Source: Candolleomyces eurysporus (lineage: Eukaryota > Basidiomycota > Agaricomycetes > Agaricales > Psathyrellaceae). From it: a stretch of DNA of 42,392 nt. The notes below the pieces were generated by a model that ran no database searches, was not told where the DNA came from, and was given only the letters and a program-made list of their open reading frames with translations. The position numbers and the translations under genes are program-made. Positions 10,772-21,759 of the stretch are shown here, one piece after another (the stretch's first letter is position 1; the number at the start of each line of letters is the position of its first letter). The stretch lies in NCBI GenBank assembly GCA_027579435.1, contig JANBPK010001099.1, positions 1 to 42,392 of the forward strand, read 5' to 3'.

Positions 10772-11134
10772 TTGCCATCGGATGCAAAGGCCCTTGAACT
10801 TTGCCTCCCGGTTGGCCTAGTTGAACTCGGGGATTCGGCAGCGCTCAAAACATCTCCCGCCTCAACTCCTCGGACATGTCTTGATTTCCATCATACCATG
10901 TACAATCTGTCACACTTGAGACGCTGCATCAATGTCGGAACCTCGGCTATCGAGCTCACTCCGGACATGGCCCAGCCCATCTTCTTCCTCCAAGTACGCC
11001 ATTTCGACCTCAAATCTGTTCTGGCGGCCGGGAGATCCCAAATGCTCAAATTCATCGGAGCCCCGGAGTTGGCTAAGTTGGAGGATAGTTATCGGGATCA
11101 TCATGGCTACTACGATTCCTTTGCGTGTATGTAA
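10772..11134 (+). pseudogene. Possible F-box/leucine-rich-repeat relic
   Basis: A frame of 120 codons includes LSHLRRCINVG, then FFLQVRHFDLKSVLAAGRSQ, LKFIGAPELAKLE. This pattern of Leu/Phe spacing and IxAPxLxxL resembles the C-terminal leucine-rich part of agaricomycete F-box proteins. There is no F-box and no intact gene around it. Low confidence; it may be chance. Confidence 0.25.
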
Positions 11135-11283
11135 TGTACATGTATGAATTGTGTTGCTCTGTACTGCATTCCATCTGAATGAAAATAGTCTCCTTAACCG
11201 CTCCCGGCGTGAACTTGAAGCTCAACGCCAGGCAGCAAGAGAAATCGAAAGCGTCAAAATCGAAGACAATAAAGCCTTGAGCA

Positions 11284-13808
11284 CTATAGTGAATGGTGAT
11301 GGACCGTCTGCGTTATTGGTGTTGGTGTCTCCGTGAATTGCAGAGGTGTCGCTGTACAGCAAGTGTAAGAGGAGGACATCGATCGAAAGACTCGAGTACC
11401 GTACCCGTGGAAGATAAACCCTCCGCTCCCAGTCCCCTCGAGCGCTATAGTCGCCTCAAGCAATCGGGAATTCCCGTCATACGCTACCCATGAGAACGAG
11501 GCTCCATCAGTGAAAGGTATATCGGTTCTCGTGTAGTATTCGACAGGGAAATTAGTTTGAGTCGCGTTCCCAACTGCCGCCATAAACCCGGCGATATCCA
11601 CATGCACGTTGGCCCCCCCGTAGCCGAGGTTTGTCGCAAGAAGTAATGTGGATCCATCCAAGGTCCAGGTAGTTATGTCGACGCTGTTGTTGGTAGGAAA
11701 GCGGTAGAAGATGCTCTTTGGGTTGAGGATGTATGGTGCAATTCTGGGGAGCGAGAGGGCAAGTGAGGTTGCCGATGCTTTAATTTCTGGTGTGGTAGGA
11801 TCCGTCCAGGATATGATACCTTCATGACAATCAGTAGAAAGAATGGGTGAGTAGCATTATACAACATACCGCGAGCTCCATGATTAATGGCGAGGACAGT
11901 CTGTACGGTGAACTCCCTTCCCGTTGGATGACGCTGAATGAGATGACCATAATATCCAGCTCCACGTACTATTACCGCGAAAGCAAATTAGTACGAACCT
12001 TCCAATACCTGTGGAAGGTGTATCAGGACGGAGACTGTCCTGAAGGGAGAGGTGCGCACTGACGATGTATTTCCAAACCCTTGAGGAACTGTCCAGATCG
12101 CCTTCGTTCTCTCCCATCCATTGTAAAGCATCCTCTCATTGAACTCGCCCAACCGATCGGAGACATCTCTGAAGGAACCTTTGCAGTTGTCACAGCTACA
12201 TTTCCAGACGAAAATCATCAGCCGTTGGCCAATCTAAAAGTGTACCTGAAACGACGAGAGACATTAAAATTAAAAGCACCTACCCGCAAGCGCCGAAGTT
12301 AGGAGTACATTCTGTATCCCACTCNCTCGAAAANGTGACGTTGTTCCCAATGTTATACACATTTTGCATAACGATGTCNGTCCCNTTGGCGTATGCGCTG
12401 TATGACGTAGAATAGAACATATGGATTACACGTANANGGCACAGCTATAGGTCCCACATGGACGCACCTAAATTCATAGTCCTGGCAGCCCAAAACCAAG
12501 GATATGGGATGATAACCAGAACCGCCCGTGCTGTCTCCCCCGTCCAGGGAATTAATGAGGTGGTATGAGCGAACTGTTGCATTGAGTGGATCAGAAGCGC
12601 TATCAGGCTCGTTCGCCGTGTACCAAAGCAAGAGATTCGGGCGTGTCTTGATACGGTTGACCTCTTCTGTAGCTCTGGAATCGTTCATGTACGTCCTGAT
12701 GCGACGCTTTCGTCAAAGATAGTGCGGAGGTAGATAGGGATAACAACGAACCAGCGCATGTCGTACATGAGGTACAAGCCGACTCTCTCCATCTCGTCCA
12801 AGACGGCATCGAGGGCGGTGAGGTTGGAGAAAGGTGGGATCGGATGAACCTAAAGCAAGACTGTCGTCAGGCGATGGCTTTGAATCATACTGAGACATCG
12901 AAACGTACAACATTGAAACTAGAAAGTTGTCCATGACAATTCAATCATGAAGATCAGCATTTGCTCACCCTTGCTCCTTTAATTCGGAAAGAACAGTCAA
13001 GTTCGTTAAATAGCCGTCAAACTGCGTATAGAACCCAATGGGAAAGATTGGCTGGAACTCTCCTTCTCCGTTAGGTCCTTTTGCAAGAATCGCGCCTGTC
13101 CGTAAGTCCATCTTAGAAGCAGACGCGATCTGGACCGTCGATGGTTCGGGGAGATACGTCAATTTCCCTGTCGCATTAAAAGTTTGCCCACCCTCCAGCG
13201 AAGCTCTGCACTCCAGAATGTAGGCTTCCCGTCTGGGCTGCAGCTTCGACAAAAGTAAAGGCAATTCATATCTTGTCGATTCGAGAGGCACAGATCCGGA
13301 AGCGAGGACCTGCCCGTCAACAGAAACTGTAACAGACAAATCCGTGCGGCCATTTTCGTCTGAAGGAGGAGGAATAAACGGTTGTGAATTCTGGAGCTCC
13401 ATAGACGTGACGTGGGCATCAATGAGGATTGCTGTTTCGGAGTTGCTGTCTGCTGGAAGGAATGGCCTGATTGCCTGGGTACATCGAAATGCTAGAAGAG
13501 GAGTTATCGTGATGGGTGGTATGGGAAATTGTCCTCCTGTAAGTGGGAAATGTAACCGCGCCTCAACTCGTGAGCTTCCATCGTAGTACGAGGCAACAGA
13601 CGAACCTGGGGGAACCACGGGTTGGAGTTCCATGTAATTTTTGCCGCACCTGCGAGAGATTTTGAGCTGAATTACAGCTCTTTGCAAGCTACACAACTTA
13701 CCACTTTTGAGCAAGCACGACATTTTGGTTTATTTGGCTTACCAAGAGCAATCCGAGCAGGAAGTGGCGGTAGAATTTGCCCTGCGATGGTTTGTCGCCT
13801 AGCATCAT
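11284..13808 (-). CDS. Secreted glycoside-hydrolase-like protein (TIM-barrel with Asn-Glu-Pro motif)
   Basis: Ten exons: 13808-13702, 13649-12969, 12918-12909, 12849-12752, 12695-12468, 12397-12284, 12195-12064, 12008-11999, 11933-11870, 11819-11284; sum 1980 nt, 659 residues, every junction in frame. Residues about 15-34 (HFLLGLLLVSQINQNVVLAQ) form a signal peptide, followed by KWCGKNYMELQPVVPPG. A beta-rich N-terminal domain of about 200 residues precedes a barrel-like part with GFNVVHPIPPF, LYLMYDMRW and LLWYTANEPD; the Asn-Glu-Pro tripeptide is typical of the acid/base at the end of strand 4 in clan GH-A. Later come IWTVPQGFG, INHGARGIISW and a beta-rich C-terminus. Two exons are only 10 nt long. 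Substrate and CAZy family cannot be named from sequence alone. Six N bases lie in or by exon 6; four fall at third codon positions. Confidence 0.8.
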
Positions 13809-14358
13809 CGCTGTGGTTTGGATTCGAAACTAACCTCAGCTTAAGTAGCGATTCAAAACCACTTATATCTGCATGTTGTAGACAAGCTGCGGAGCGCATA
13901 GAGCCACATCCATGTGGACTGCCGTGCTTCGAAATACGAGAACATCAGAAGGTGATTTGGAGCCTGGCATCATCACTCTGGGTTGGATTCAAAACTGACC
14001 TCAGTTTATTAGCGATTCGAAACTACTTAGGTCTACATGCTGTAGACAGGCTGGGGGGCATATACGACCACGTCCATGTGGAATGCAGTGCTTCGAAATG
14101 CAAGAATATCAGATTCGAAACAGGATGGCAGTTGGCGGGGATCCAAGAGGGAAAGCCGCGCGCAGGCAAGTGGCAGTAGAATCTGTCCTGCGGTGGTTTG
14201 GAGCCTAGCATCATCGTCGTGGTTTGGATTCAAAATGACGTCGACTTCAGCTTGTGAAACGATTTGAAACCACTTAGGTCTACATGCTGTAGACAAGCTG
14301 TGGGGCGTATAGGACCATACTCATGGACTGCAGTGCTTTGAATTAGGAGCACATCAGA
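13770..14358. repeat. Three tandem copies of a promoter/first-exon segment
   Basis: Three imperfect units, about 170-240 bp each. Each has GCCTAGCATCATC or a close variant (13797, 13962, 14203), then GGTTTGGATTC, CCACTTA.GTCTACATG (or variant), TGTAGACAAGCTG.GG and ends near ACATCAG. On the minus strand the GCATCATC block is the ATGATG start of the glycoside-hydrolase-like gene; the third unit also carries a diverged copy of the coding start (MMLGSKPPQDRFY against MMLGDKPSQGKFY). Confidence 0.8.
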
Positions 14359-14550
14359 GTTGGTAACTTCGAGGCTGTGATGATAGATCTTTGAGAGAGC
14401 GCGACGTGCTGGGGCCATCAAAGTCGACCGGTTTCGAGTGGTGATTGGCTTCGGTGAGTCCAGATGGTACATGGCTTTCATGGTTTGGAGAAAGCAAAAT
14501 TGGGATAAGGAATGAAGAATGAAAGCTAATCTCGTCAATGGAAACCTGGT

Positions 14551-15245
14551 CTAGAATATAATCATAAGCTGTGTTTTCAGGGACCGTATATGCAAATTGC
14601 GTCCATCAGAGAGAATGGGGGAGACCTGGTGCATCTCCTCCGTGAAGTCTGTGGTGAGGGCATCTACCTCCTCAGCAGAAATTCCAGAATCAAACAACAT
14701 CTGCCCGAAAGGACACTTTTTCTGCAACGCCCTGAATGAGGATACGATTGTGGTAAGAGCATCTTTCTTGTGCCAAGTTCCAACTGGGAGGTAAATTTTC
14801 TCAGTGATCACAGTGAGAAAATGATAATCAAGAGATGAATATCGGCACTGTCGAGGGAGACCCCGTGTGTATCGGCAAGGATGTGATTGGCGGTATCAAA
14901 GAAATGAGAAATTCCTGGATATCGAGATTGTAATCGGCATGTAAGAAAAGTTGTTTCGACCATTCGACGGAGCGAAGGAAGCCACCTAGCCGAAGAATCC
15001 GTGCCGCTTCATCTAGAAGTGATATATACTCAGGAATCTATGAAAGCACTGGAGGTGAATCGAGGCGGAAATTTCAGGGTTTCAGGGTTTGACTTACGCC
15101 AAGCAATACGTTCGGAGGAAGGTAACTTATCGGGTAACGATAGGCATTGGATGAGAGAAACGTTAGGTGTAGGAAACATCAGACGCAGTCGATGAACATG
15201 CCAATGTCGACACCAATGAATCGGGCATTCCGAAACCCGCTGACC
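14551..15245 (-). pseudogene. Decayed SAM-dependent methyltransferase
   Basis: Pieces of a class I methyltransferase follow in order on the minus strand but in shifting frames: ARFIGVDIGMF (motif I/II region, about 15225-15190), PTPNVSLIQC, an exon beginning IPEYISLLDEAARILRLGGF after an acceptor near 15045, ISHFFDTANHILADTHG, EKIYLPVGTW, and a C-terminal part with GISAEEVDALTTDFTEEM. These match the order in agaricomycete methyltransferases of the type found beside secondary-metabolism genes. An in-frame TGA interrupts the frame after IDCV, at least two frame changes are needed, and the start with the glycine-rich SAM loop is missing. I read it as a dead gene. Assembly errors alone would not supply the missing N-terminus. 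Confidence 0.65.
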
Positions 15246-15743
15246 ACAAGTGAAGCTTGCCTGACCTTCCAAAGTTCTCGGCTAATGCACTCACCCCCTT
15301 GTTGCAAGCGTTACGCGCCTTGTTGTCTGCTACTGACGCAGGTATTATAAAATCGCGACGGTCAGTGCCGTTGTCCCTCCTCGTTGCATTGCTTGACAGA
15401 CTGAACGACGCACGTACTATTCTGGTCCCACTGAAGCACCCAGATGCCGGCGCGCCGACACTGTGCCGCGAAAACATCAATGGCGTGGTATTTTTGGACT
15501 GGTGATCTTCTTTGCAGAAAACAAGGTTGTTTCCGGAATCTACTCTCCCCTTTGTCGACCTTAGGCATTTTATCCTACGACCGATATTTTTGGTTTCCGC
15601 CACGCTTTCCTTGTACCTGCTTCACGACTCGCAGCTGTGAGGGTATATATTTAAGTGTCGTTAAGCGGTGGCCATCCCGTGCAGATAGATAAAGATGGTG
15701 CAACCAATATTTATTTTCTTGTTCTCTTACCGTCCCGGCAGGA
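15246..15743. other. Region upstream of the methyltransferase relic
   Basis: No supported gene. Long antisense frames here (15163-15603 -, 15257-15505 +) have no motif. It may hold the worn N-terminus of the methyltransferase. Confidence 0.4.
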
Positions 15744-15750
15744 TATAAAC
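15744..15750 (+). promoter_or_regulatory. TATA box of the small secreted peptide gene
   Basis: TATAAAC about 119 bp before the ATG at 15869, followed by a pyrimidine-rich leader. Confidence 0.45.
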
Positions 15751-15868
15751 CAGTGTAGGATCAACTGATTTTGTACTCATCGGTTCCCCATCTTCTGCAT
15801 TCTTTTCAAGCTCGACTGCCTATACTTCGCTCTCTATTCAACCTCCCGACATTACACCTTCTTTAAAG

Positions 15869-16081
15869 ATGCGTTTTGCTGTCTTCGCTGTTTCTCTCAC
15901 TGCTTGCAGTAAGTTATTGCCNTTTTTCATTTCAATATCGGAAACTAAACTACCTTCTGAAGTGATCACCCTCGTTTCTGCTGCGCCGGTCTCAGACCTA
16001 GCGCCTGCTCCTGTGCAAGCTGCCGACACCCCAGTCGCACGGTCCCCGATCGCTTGCCGTCTCTTGAGGATGTGCATCTAA
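15869..16081 (+). CDS. Small secreted peptide precursor, 52 residues
   Basis: Two exons, 15869-15908 and 15963-16081, joined across a GTAAGT..AAG intron of 54 bp. The product begins MRFAVFAVSLTACMITLVSA, a clear signal peptide with a likely cut before APVSDL. The remaining 32 residues are Ala/Pro-rich and end SPIACRLLRMCI. The two late Cys residues, five apart, could form a small disulphide ring. No CaaX box is present, so it is not a lipopeptide mating pheromone. A longer unspliced frame also exists, but the spliced form gives the better signal peptide. A TATA box and a C/T-rich leader support expression. No family recognised; possible roles include a signalling, effector or antimicrobial peptide, all inference. 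Confidence 0.5.
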   Translation: MRFAVFAVSLTACSKLLXFFISISETKLPSEVITLVSAAPVSDLAPAPVQAADTPVARSPIACRLLRMCI

Positions 16082-16832
16082 ATCCGGGAGCGTCCTCGGT
16101 CGCAGATGTTCATCGTGTCGACTTAACATGGATTTTTGGATCCGCTCAGTCGCTGATTCCCATGACCTCTCACATGGACAGTCCAAGATGATTGCCAGAC
16201 AAACTTACCTTTCTTAATCTGGCTTGCACTATTTCTCTCGGTCATAATTCTCTCTTACCGTACTTTTAAATAGCTGCCACACGCTCCTTCGACACACGCT
16301 CCAAATGTATTTTTAGAATCCTTTGCTCTTGTATCTTGCCCTTTGTTCTATCATTCTCATTTTTGTACTAGACCTCTGAGGCAGGCGAAGCATGCTTTGC
16401 TTGTTGGACTCTGACCACTCTTCTTTCTACTCCAATATTATTGCACCTCCTTGCTGTCAACTTAGCACCTTTTCCTTGCCAGTTGTAGAGTTACTGGTTA
16501 ATAGCTAGCTTTTCTACCTTTTGGTATAGATGCGAGTCGTTCGTCCAGGGTATTGTCTTCGAATCCGAGGATTAGTTGTTTTTAGGGTAGCTCGCTCATC
16601 ATGCGCTTGTCCTTTCCAATTCACGCTGATATGTTATCGGGCAAAGGAGATCAGGCCCCCGAATTTTGTATGGCGGCCAGGATCCGGAGCGGCCACTCTT
16701 TCCAGTTTCGACTGCTACTCTGCCGGCAATCCCGGAACCAGACCAACCGCAACCTCGTTGCTTTGGCTGGAACGTCAATAGCGCCCAAGACTTTCGCAGA
16801 CGCGTAGCTCAACACCAGTCCTCATATTCTCC
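16082..16832. other. Intergenic region
   Basis: 3' flank of the peptide gene and 5' flank of the F-box relic. Open frames at 16530-16781 and 16601-16807 (+) lack motifs. Nothing supported. Confidence 0.4.
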
Positions 16833-17893
16833 ATGTCCATAGACCTTGCGCACTTATACTCCAGTAATGTCATCCCAATGCCCATCGAAGTCCTTTCCAT
16901 TGAGGCCGGAATCCAAAAGTTGACAACCCAAATTGCTCAAATGCAACTGCGACTTGGAGACCTCAACGCTCAGGTTCATCGGCATCGTGGGGTTCTCTCT
17001 GGTGCTCGAAGAATTCCTGCAGGATTTCTTCGGAACATTTTGACTTCACAGTTCCTTACGTCCAAGACGCAGAGGAGCGGAAACAACCGGTTCACCTGCA
17101 ATTGGTTTGCAGGGATTGGCGCGATGCCGCACTTCTTTTGCATTGACTCTGGAATGGTCCAGAGCTTCAAGATGCAGAGATCCTATTCAATGATAAGGCA
17201 ATAGCTTGGTCGATGTGGATCCATCCCTAGGACCCTGAAATCAGCATCGCCGAGCTTGAACATGATCATTGCACCGACGTTGACGCACTGTGCAAGTCAG
17301 GAAACATCCAGCGCTTGATGAACGAAGGGCCACTCCTGGACCACCTCTCACTGGACCGCCCAAGCACACAGTGCTTTAGGAATATTGTTGATGGTATTGG
17401 TCCCCTAGACACAGGCATGCATCGACCTTGGAACCTTATCAAACACCTCGAACGCGATCACATGAGGATTGCATGACTGCTTTAGGGTAAGCTGAGCTCT
17501 ACAGTGCCAACCGTGGGTTCTTTCTCTCTCTCCAACCTCGAGCACCACCATCACCATCCCCCACGGCCTGGAAAGTATCCCCCTGGGATTTTGTCTTCTC
17601 TCACGCAGAAATGCGTCGTCAGAATAATCAGCTCCTCTAACGTAGCTTAGGTCAAGGCCAATTTGAAGTCCCACCTGCAATTCCGAATGAATTTCGACAA
17701 CGACGATTCTTTGGAGAGCCTGTCTTCGATCGCAATGTCGCCAAGAGTGAATACCGACTTCGATGACCAAATCGTAGGCGATTCGGGCGGGTATGGCGTG
17801 TCTGCGCAGGGCTTCCTCTCCAGCCACAATTTAAGTCCGATGGTCGACTTTCTCTACAGAAGATTACTCTCCAAATCTGGTTTAGAGGCTTGA
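16833..17893 (+). pseudogene. Broken F-box protein gene
   Basis: The first frame gives a helical lead (IQKLTTQIAQMQLRLGDLNAQV) and then HRGVLSGARRIPAGFLRNI, the agaricomycete F-box-like start (usual form LSPIRRLPPEIL.EIF). At a run of four T (about 17039) the frame must shift by one to continue as FDFTVPYVQDAEERKQPVHLQLVCRDWRDAALLL, which is the classic VCRxWRDIA continuation. In-frame stops follow after LLLH and after WIHP. A later frame at 17663-17893 ends SHNLSPMVDFLYRRL, similar to the C-termini of the family. F-box proteins recruit substrates to SCF ubiquitin ligases. With one frameshift and several stops this copy is probably dead. Confidence 0.7.
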
Positions 17894-18500
17894 TTCAAAT
17901 GAACCTCGTTCGTGTGTCAAACGTTTCATGGCGTTAGTTTTGGAGACCTCTGACGGTAGGAATGTACGGAAAGGCTGAGCAACAGTGACCCCACACGAAA
18001 GTCCGAGATAATCGCCAGTCGCCCATAACCGGATCGAAAGGACCTAAATCTCTCAATCTCCCCCTACCGGCCGCCTCCCGCCGGCTTGTTCACACTCGAA
18101 CTCGACAAGCTGACGACGTCCCAGTGTCAGTCAATCGACATCATTGAGAGCCTACAGGTGAAATGGACTCTTGGAGTGTCGGGAATGATCCTAACGGGAG
18201 TGAGAAAGCCGTTCTTTACTTCACTTCTCACAAATGAATGCTCGCACCTTCGGTGAGCTCTTACCAAAGAGCTGCTGCCACATCTCCATTTGTTCTGACT
18301 TCTATAGACTTTCAGGGTCAGCGGTTGGTGTATGTACGACATCACCCAGTGCAAAGGGGTGGTCGAAGGTCTTCTCCGGTCGACCCGCGGTGTACACACT
18401 TGATGTGTGATGGATGGGTAATTCCACCGGTCTCACTGGCCAGATTAGAGCTGTATTCGAGGGCGTTATATAAGGCGCATCGAATGTCATTCAATTCTCA
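17894..18500. other. Upstream region of P450 gene
   Basis: No gene. TATATAAG occurs at 18467-18474, only 27 bp before the proposed ATG, so the real transcription start or start codon may differ. Confidence 0.4.
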
Positions 18501-21077
18501 ATGATTTCGTTCCCCCCCCTCCCTCCTAGTAGCGCGGCCCGTTCTGGGGCCGCTCCTCCAGATTGTGTCAATCTATGGAGCGACATGGGTCGGTTGGAAG
18601 CTGCTGCGGAAACTATTGTCAAAGAGTCCCTTGGATAACCTTTCAGGACCCCCTGGCGGCTCATGGTCGGAAGGTGAGTTATGGTATTCGACCTGAGCTG
18701 GACACCAACAAGTAATATGGAGTCTCTAGGACATTTCGACCAATTCTGGAGCTACACGGGGTGGGCCTTCCACAAGGAGCTGGCAGACAAATGTGTGTCG
18801 AGTTGCCCATAATACTCTGTTCTAAGGCTGTGTCAGATTAACTCGACCTGATAGATGGACCCGTTTCCAAACTTCGTGGCCCATTCGGAGTGAGTCCACC
18901 ACTCCCTGTCGGCGTACTGATTGTTCAATGTGTTTGCTGCAGCAAACCATCATGTACGTCTATGACCCAAAGGCCTTGCATCATATTTTCGTCAAGGTTG
19001 GTTGCTTCTTTGCGTTGATATCCTCAAATTGATCATGCTCTACTCCGTTTCTGCAGGATCAGCAAATTTTTGAAGAAACCCCGGGCTTCCTCATGTAGGA
19101 ATATTATACGCTCCCCCCGCTTCTCCCTCGATGCTCATCGATTTCGTTCTAGTGGAATGGATGCGACCTTTGGCAAGGGCCTGTTTTCGACCACAGGTGG
19201 ATCTCTTTCTCATCATCTGATATCCCTGTCTGAATATGGTGGCAGGTGAGGCTCATCGAAGACAGAGGAAAATGATGAATCCAGTATTTTCCATTGCGCA
19301 CATGCGCGGTTTGAGTAAGTTCGAGTCCCTGAGGTGCTTGCTGGGTGAATACTGAGCGAAATAGTTCCCATATTCTACGACGTGACGAACAAGGCAAGTG
19401 CCATCTGTCTGCCGCTGGGCCCAAGCATTCTCAATTTGGCTGACCTGTGGGCTTGAACAGCTACGCGATACATTCCTCCAGAAGATGGAAAACGGGCCCC
19501 AAGAGGTTAGCCGGGAGATTCGTCTCGCTGTGAAGTTTAGCTAACGGTCATTGCTCAGGTCGACATGGAAGATTGGTTGACTCGAACAGCGCTTGAACTG
19601 GTTGGTCAGAGCGGCTTGGGATTCAGTTTCGACCCCTTGACCGAAAACGGGAAACAGCATCATTACAGTCACTCGGTCAAGAACTTCATGTACAAATCAA
19701 TTGCTTCACTTCATCATTACTACCGAGACTTACTTTCGCACACAGACCAGTTGGCGACAAACTCATGATTGCTCGTCACTTCATTCTGCCGCTCGTCTAT
19801 AACATCGGCACTCCTAGATTTAGACGATGGGTCGTCGACACCCTTCCATGGAAGAACTTGCATGAGCTTCGCGATATTGTGGACGTTATGCAAGACACTG
19901 CTGTCGAGATCGTTGAGTCGAAGAAACGAGCTATACAAGCGGGCGACGAGGCGATTCTCCAGCAGATTGGGAAAGGGAATGATATTATCAGCATCTTGAG
20001 TACGTGTTCGTTTAATAGCCTTCTTTTCGCATTGGCTGAGATTGGTGTGCGCAGTCAAGGAGAACATGAAGGCTTCCGAGGAAGATAAACTGCCTGAAGC
20101 TGAACTCATTGGTCAAGTCTCGTACGCCTCAGGATCTATATTCATTCCAATTCATGCTCATTCATGCTACCAGGAGCCTTACTTTCGCCGCCATGGACAC
20201 CACTTCTAACGCCCTATGTCGGACTTTGTACGTTCTGTGCGAGAGACAAGACGCTCAAGACCGGCTTCGAGCAGAGATCAGAGCGGCTCGTAGGAAGATT
20301 GGAGGAGGCGAGTTGGGATACGACGAATTGGTTTCACTTCCCTATCTGGATGCTGTCTGCCGCGAGACGCTTCGATTGTCAGTGGTTTCTCTTTCTTGTT
20401 ATGTTCTTGATCTGATAGCAACCACTCCAGGTATCCACCTGTATCGACCGTCGTCCGAGAGTACGTCACCGCCTCCAAGATTGCCAACCGTTTAGNCTCA
20501 TTCACTTCTTTGAAAAAGGGCTCGTGAAGATATCATCTTGCCATTCTCGAAACCGATTCGTGGAAAGGACGGAACCGAAATGCACGAGGTCTTGGTACCG
20601 AAGGGCACTACAGTCTTCCCGTCGATTCTCTCTTCGAACAGAAATCCAGATGTTTGGGGCCCTGATGCCGACGAGTGGAAACCCGAACGCTGGATGGACG
20701 GGCTGCCAGACTCTGTAGCAGAAGCACGCATCCCCGGAATTTATTCTCATTTGTGCGCTCATTCTTTCCCTGGATACTAGATCTCACCCTGACCTTCGTG
20801 TAGAATGACGTTCATTGGCGGGAGTCGGGCGTGTATCGGGTTCAAGTTCTCGCAACTTGAGATGAGTGAGTCTCTTCGGATGTCCGCTCACAATGTTCTT
20901 CGGATTCTGAAACACCTGTTACTCTCAGAAATCGTTTTATGCGTCATGCTCGACAAGTTCAAATTCAGTTTGCCAAAAGACCGGAAAATATTCTGGAGGA
21001 TGACTGGAATTGTGAGCCCAAGTGTTGAGGGAGGTTCGAAGGCGGAGATGCCTATAATTGTGTCTCTCGCTGATTAA
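18501..21077 (+). CDS. Cytochrome P450, 17 exons, one-base frame error near start
   Basis: Exons: 18501-18673, 18730-18792, 18855-18889, 18943-18996, 19057-19094, 19153-19196, 19246-19314, 19365-19393, 19461-19505, 19559-19689, 19746-19999, 20055-20121, 20174-20377, 20431-20460, 20519-20752, 20804-20865, 20929-21077. The sum is one base over a multiple of three. The excess lies in the run of eight C at 18512-18519; with seven C the start reads MISFPPSLLVARPVLGPLLQ and runs on as a membrane anchor, giving 559 residues. Signature parts: LSGPPGG, the I-helix AAMDTTSNA, ExxR in CRETLRL, YPPVSTVVRE, WKPERW and the haem loop FIGGSRACIGFKF with its Cys ligand. An ER-bound monooxygenase; substrate unknown. 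Intron 8 starts with GC instead of GT. An N lies in intron 14 (20496). Confidence 0.85.
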
Positions 21078-21759
21078 GTCTCTTCATTCTGTCGTTAAGA
21101 TTTCTCATGCGTTTCCCTCCATGTTATAGAATAAAACGAACCAGAGCTTGCACACGATGATGAACCGATAACTCATATCCTTAAGCAGATGTCGAAGTTT
21201 CGTTAACATTTGTTTGTTCTATCGTCCATACACTTCCCTTCTCCCTATTTTTAATTCCCTATTCCTTTATCTTACACCTCCGTGGTGCTCCCTTCTCAAC
21301 AGTGTGGTACGTTCATCTGCCTGACAATCCCAGACAATCCCTCATGTTTTCGTTCGTTGGTCTTGGCGCTCGCCCTTTCTGCCTATCTTCGTTCATCCGC
21401 CGTCTTATGTCCGTCTCCGCTAATCATTTGACCTTATACAAATATGTTCCGGTGCCACCGTGACTCATTGTTTCATCTCGGCCAACTCATCTCAAAACTT
21501 TCCTCTGGATTTTCGTGACATCTAGCTCTATGCCGCGTGTATTGCACGCCACTCGAGCCTAAAGCTGACAGTAATACGATTCATTTCGAGCACAAGTACG
21601 AAGATTCTCAAAATTGTCCCGAGGTGGCGCAAGAAGAAACAAGAACCATTACATAGTTGGGGAAAATGTAGCTTAATAAAAATACACAAAATTCAACATT
21701 ACAAACAAAGGTTAGCACGGCGATCCACCTAGATGCTGGACAAAATGGTATTATATTGG
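21078..21759. other. Intergenic region between convergent genes
   Basis: 3' flanks of the P450 and the carboxylesterase. T/C-rich stretches, no supported gene. Confidence 0.5.

Noticed and set aside
15869..16081. Mating pheromone precursor
   Set aside because: The C-terminus is RMCI; a CaaX farnesylation box with Cys four from the end is absent, and there is a secretory signal peptide.
16540..16580. tRNA-like B-box (TTCGAATCC)
   Set aside because: No A-box at the proper distance and no cloverleaf could be formed by eye.
17405..17827. 140-codon minus-strand open frame as a gene
   Set aside because: It lies antisense to the F-box relic, whose family motifs read on the plus strand; the minus frame shows none.
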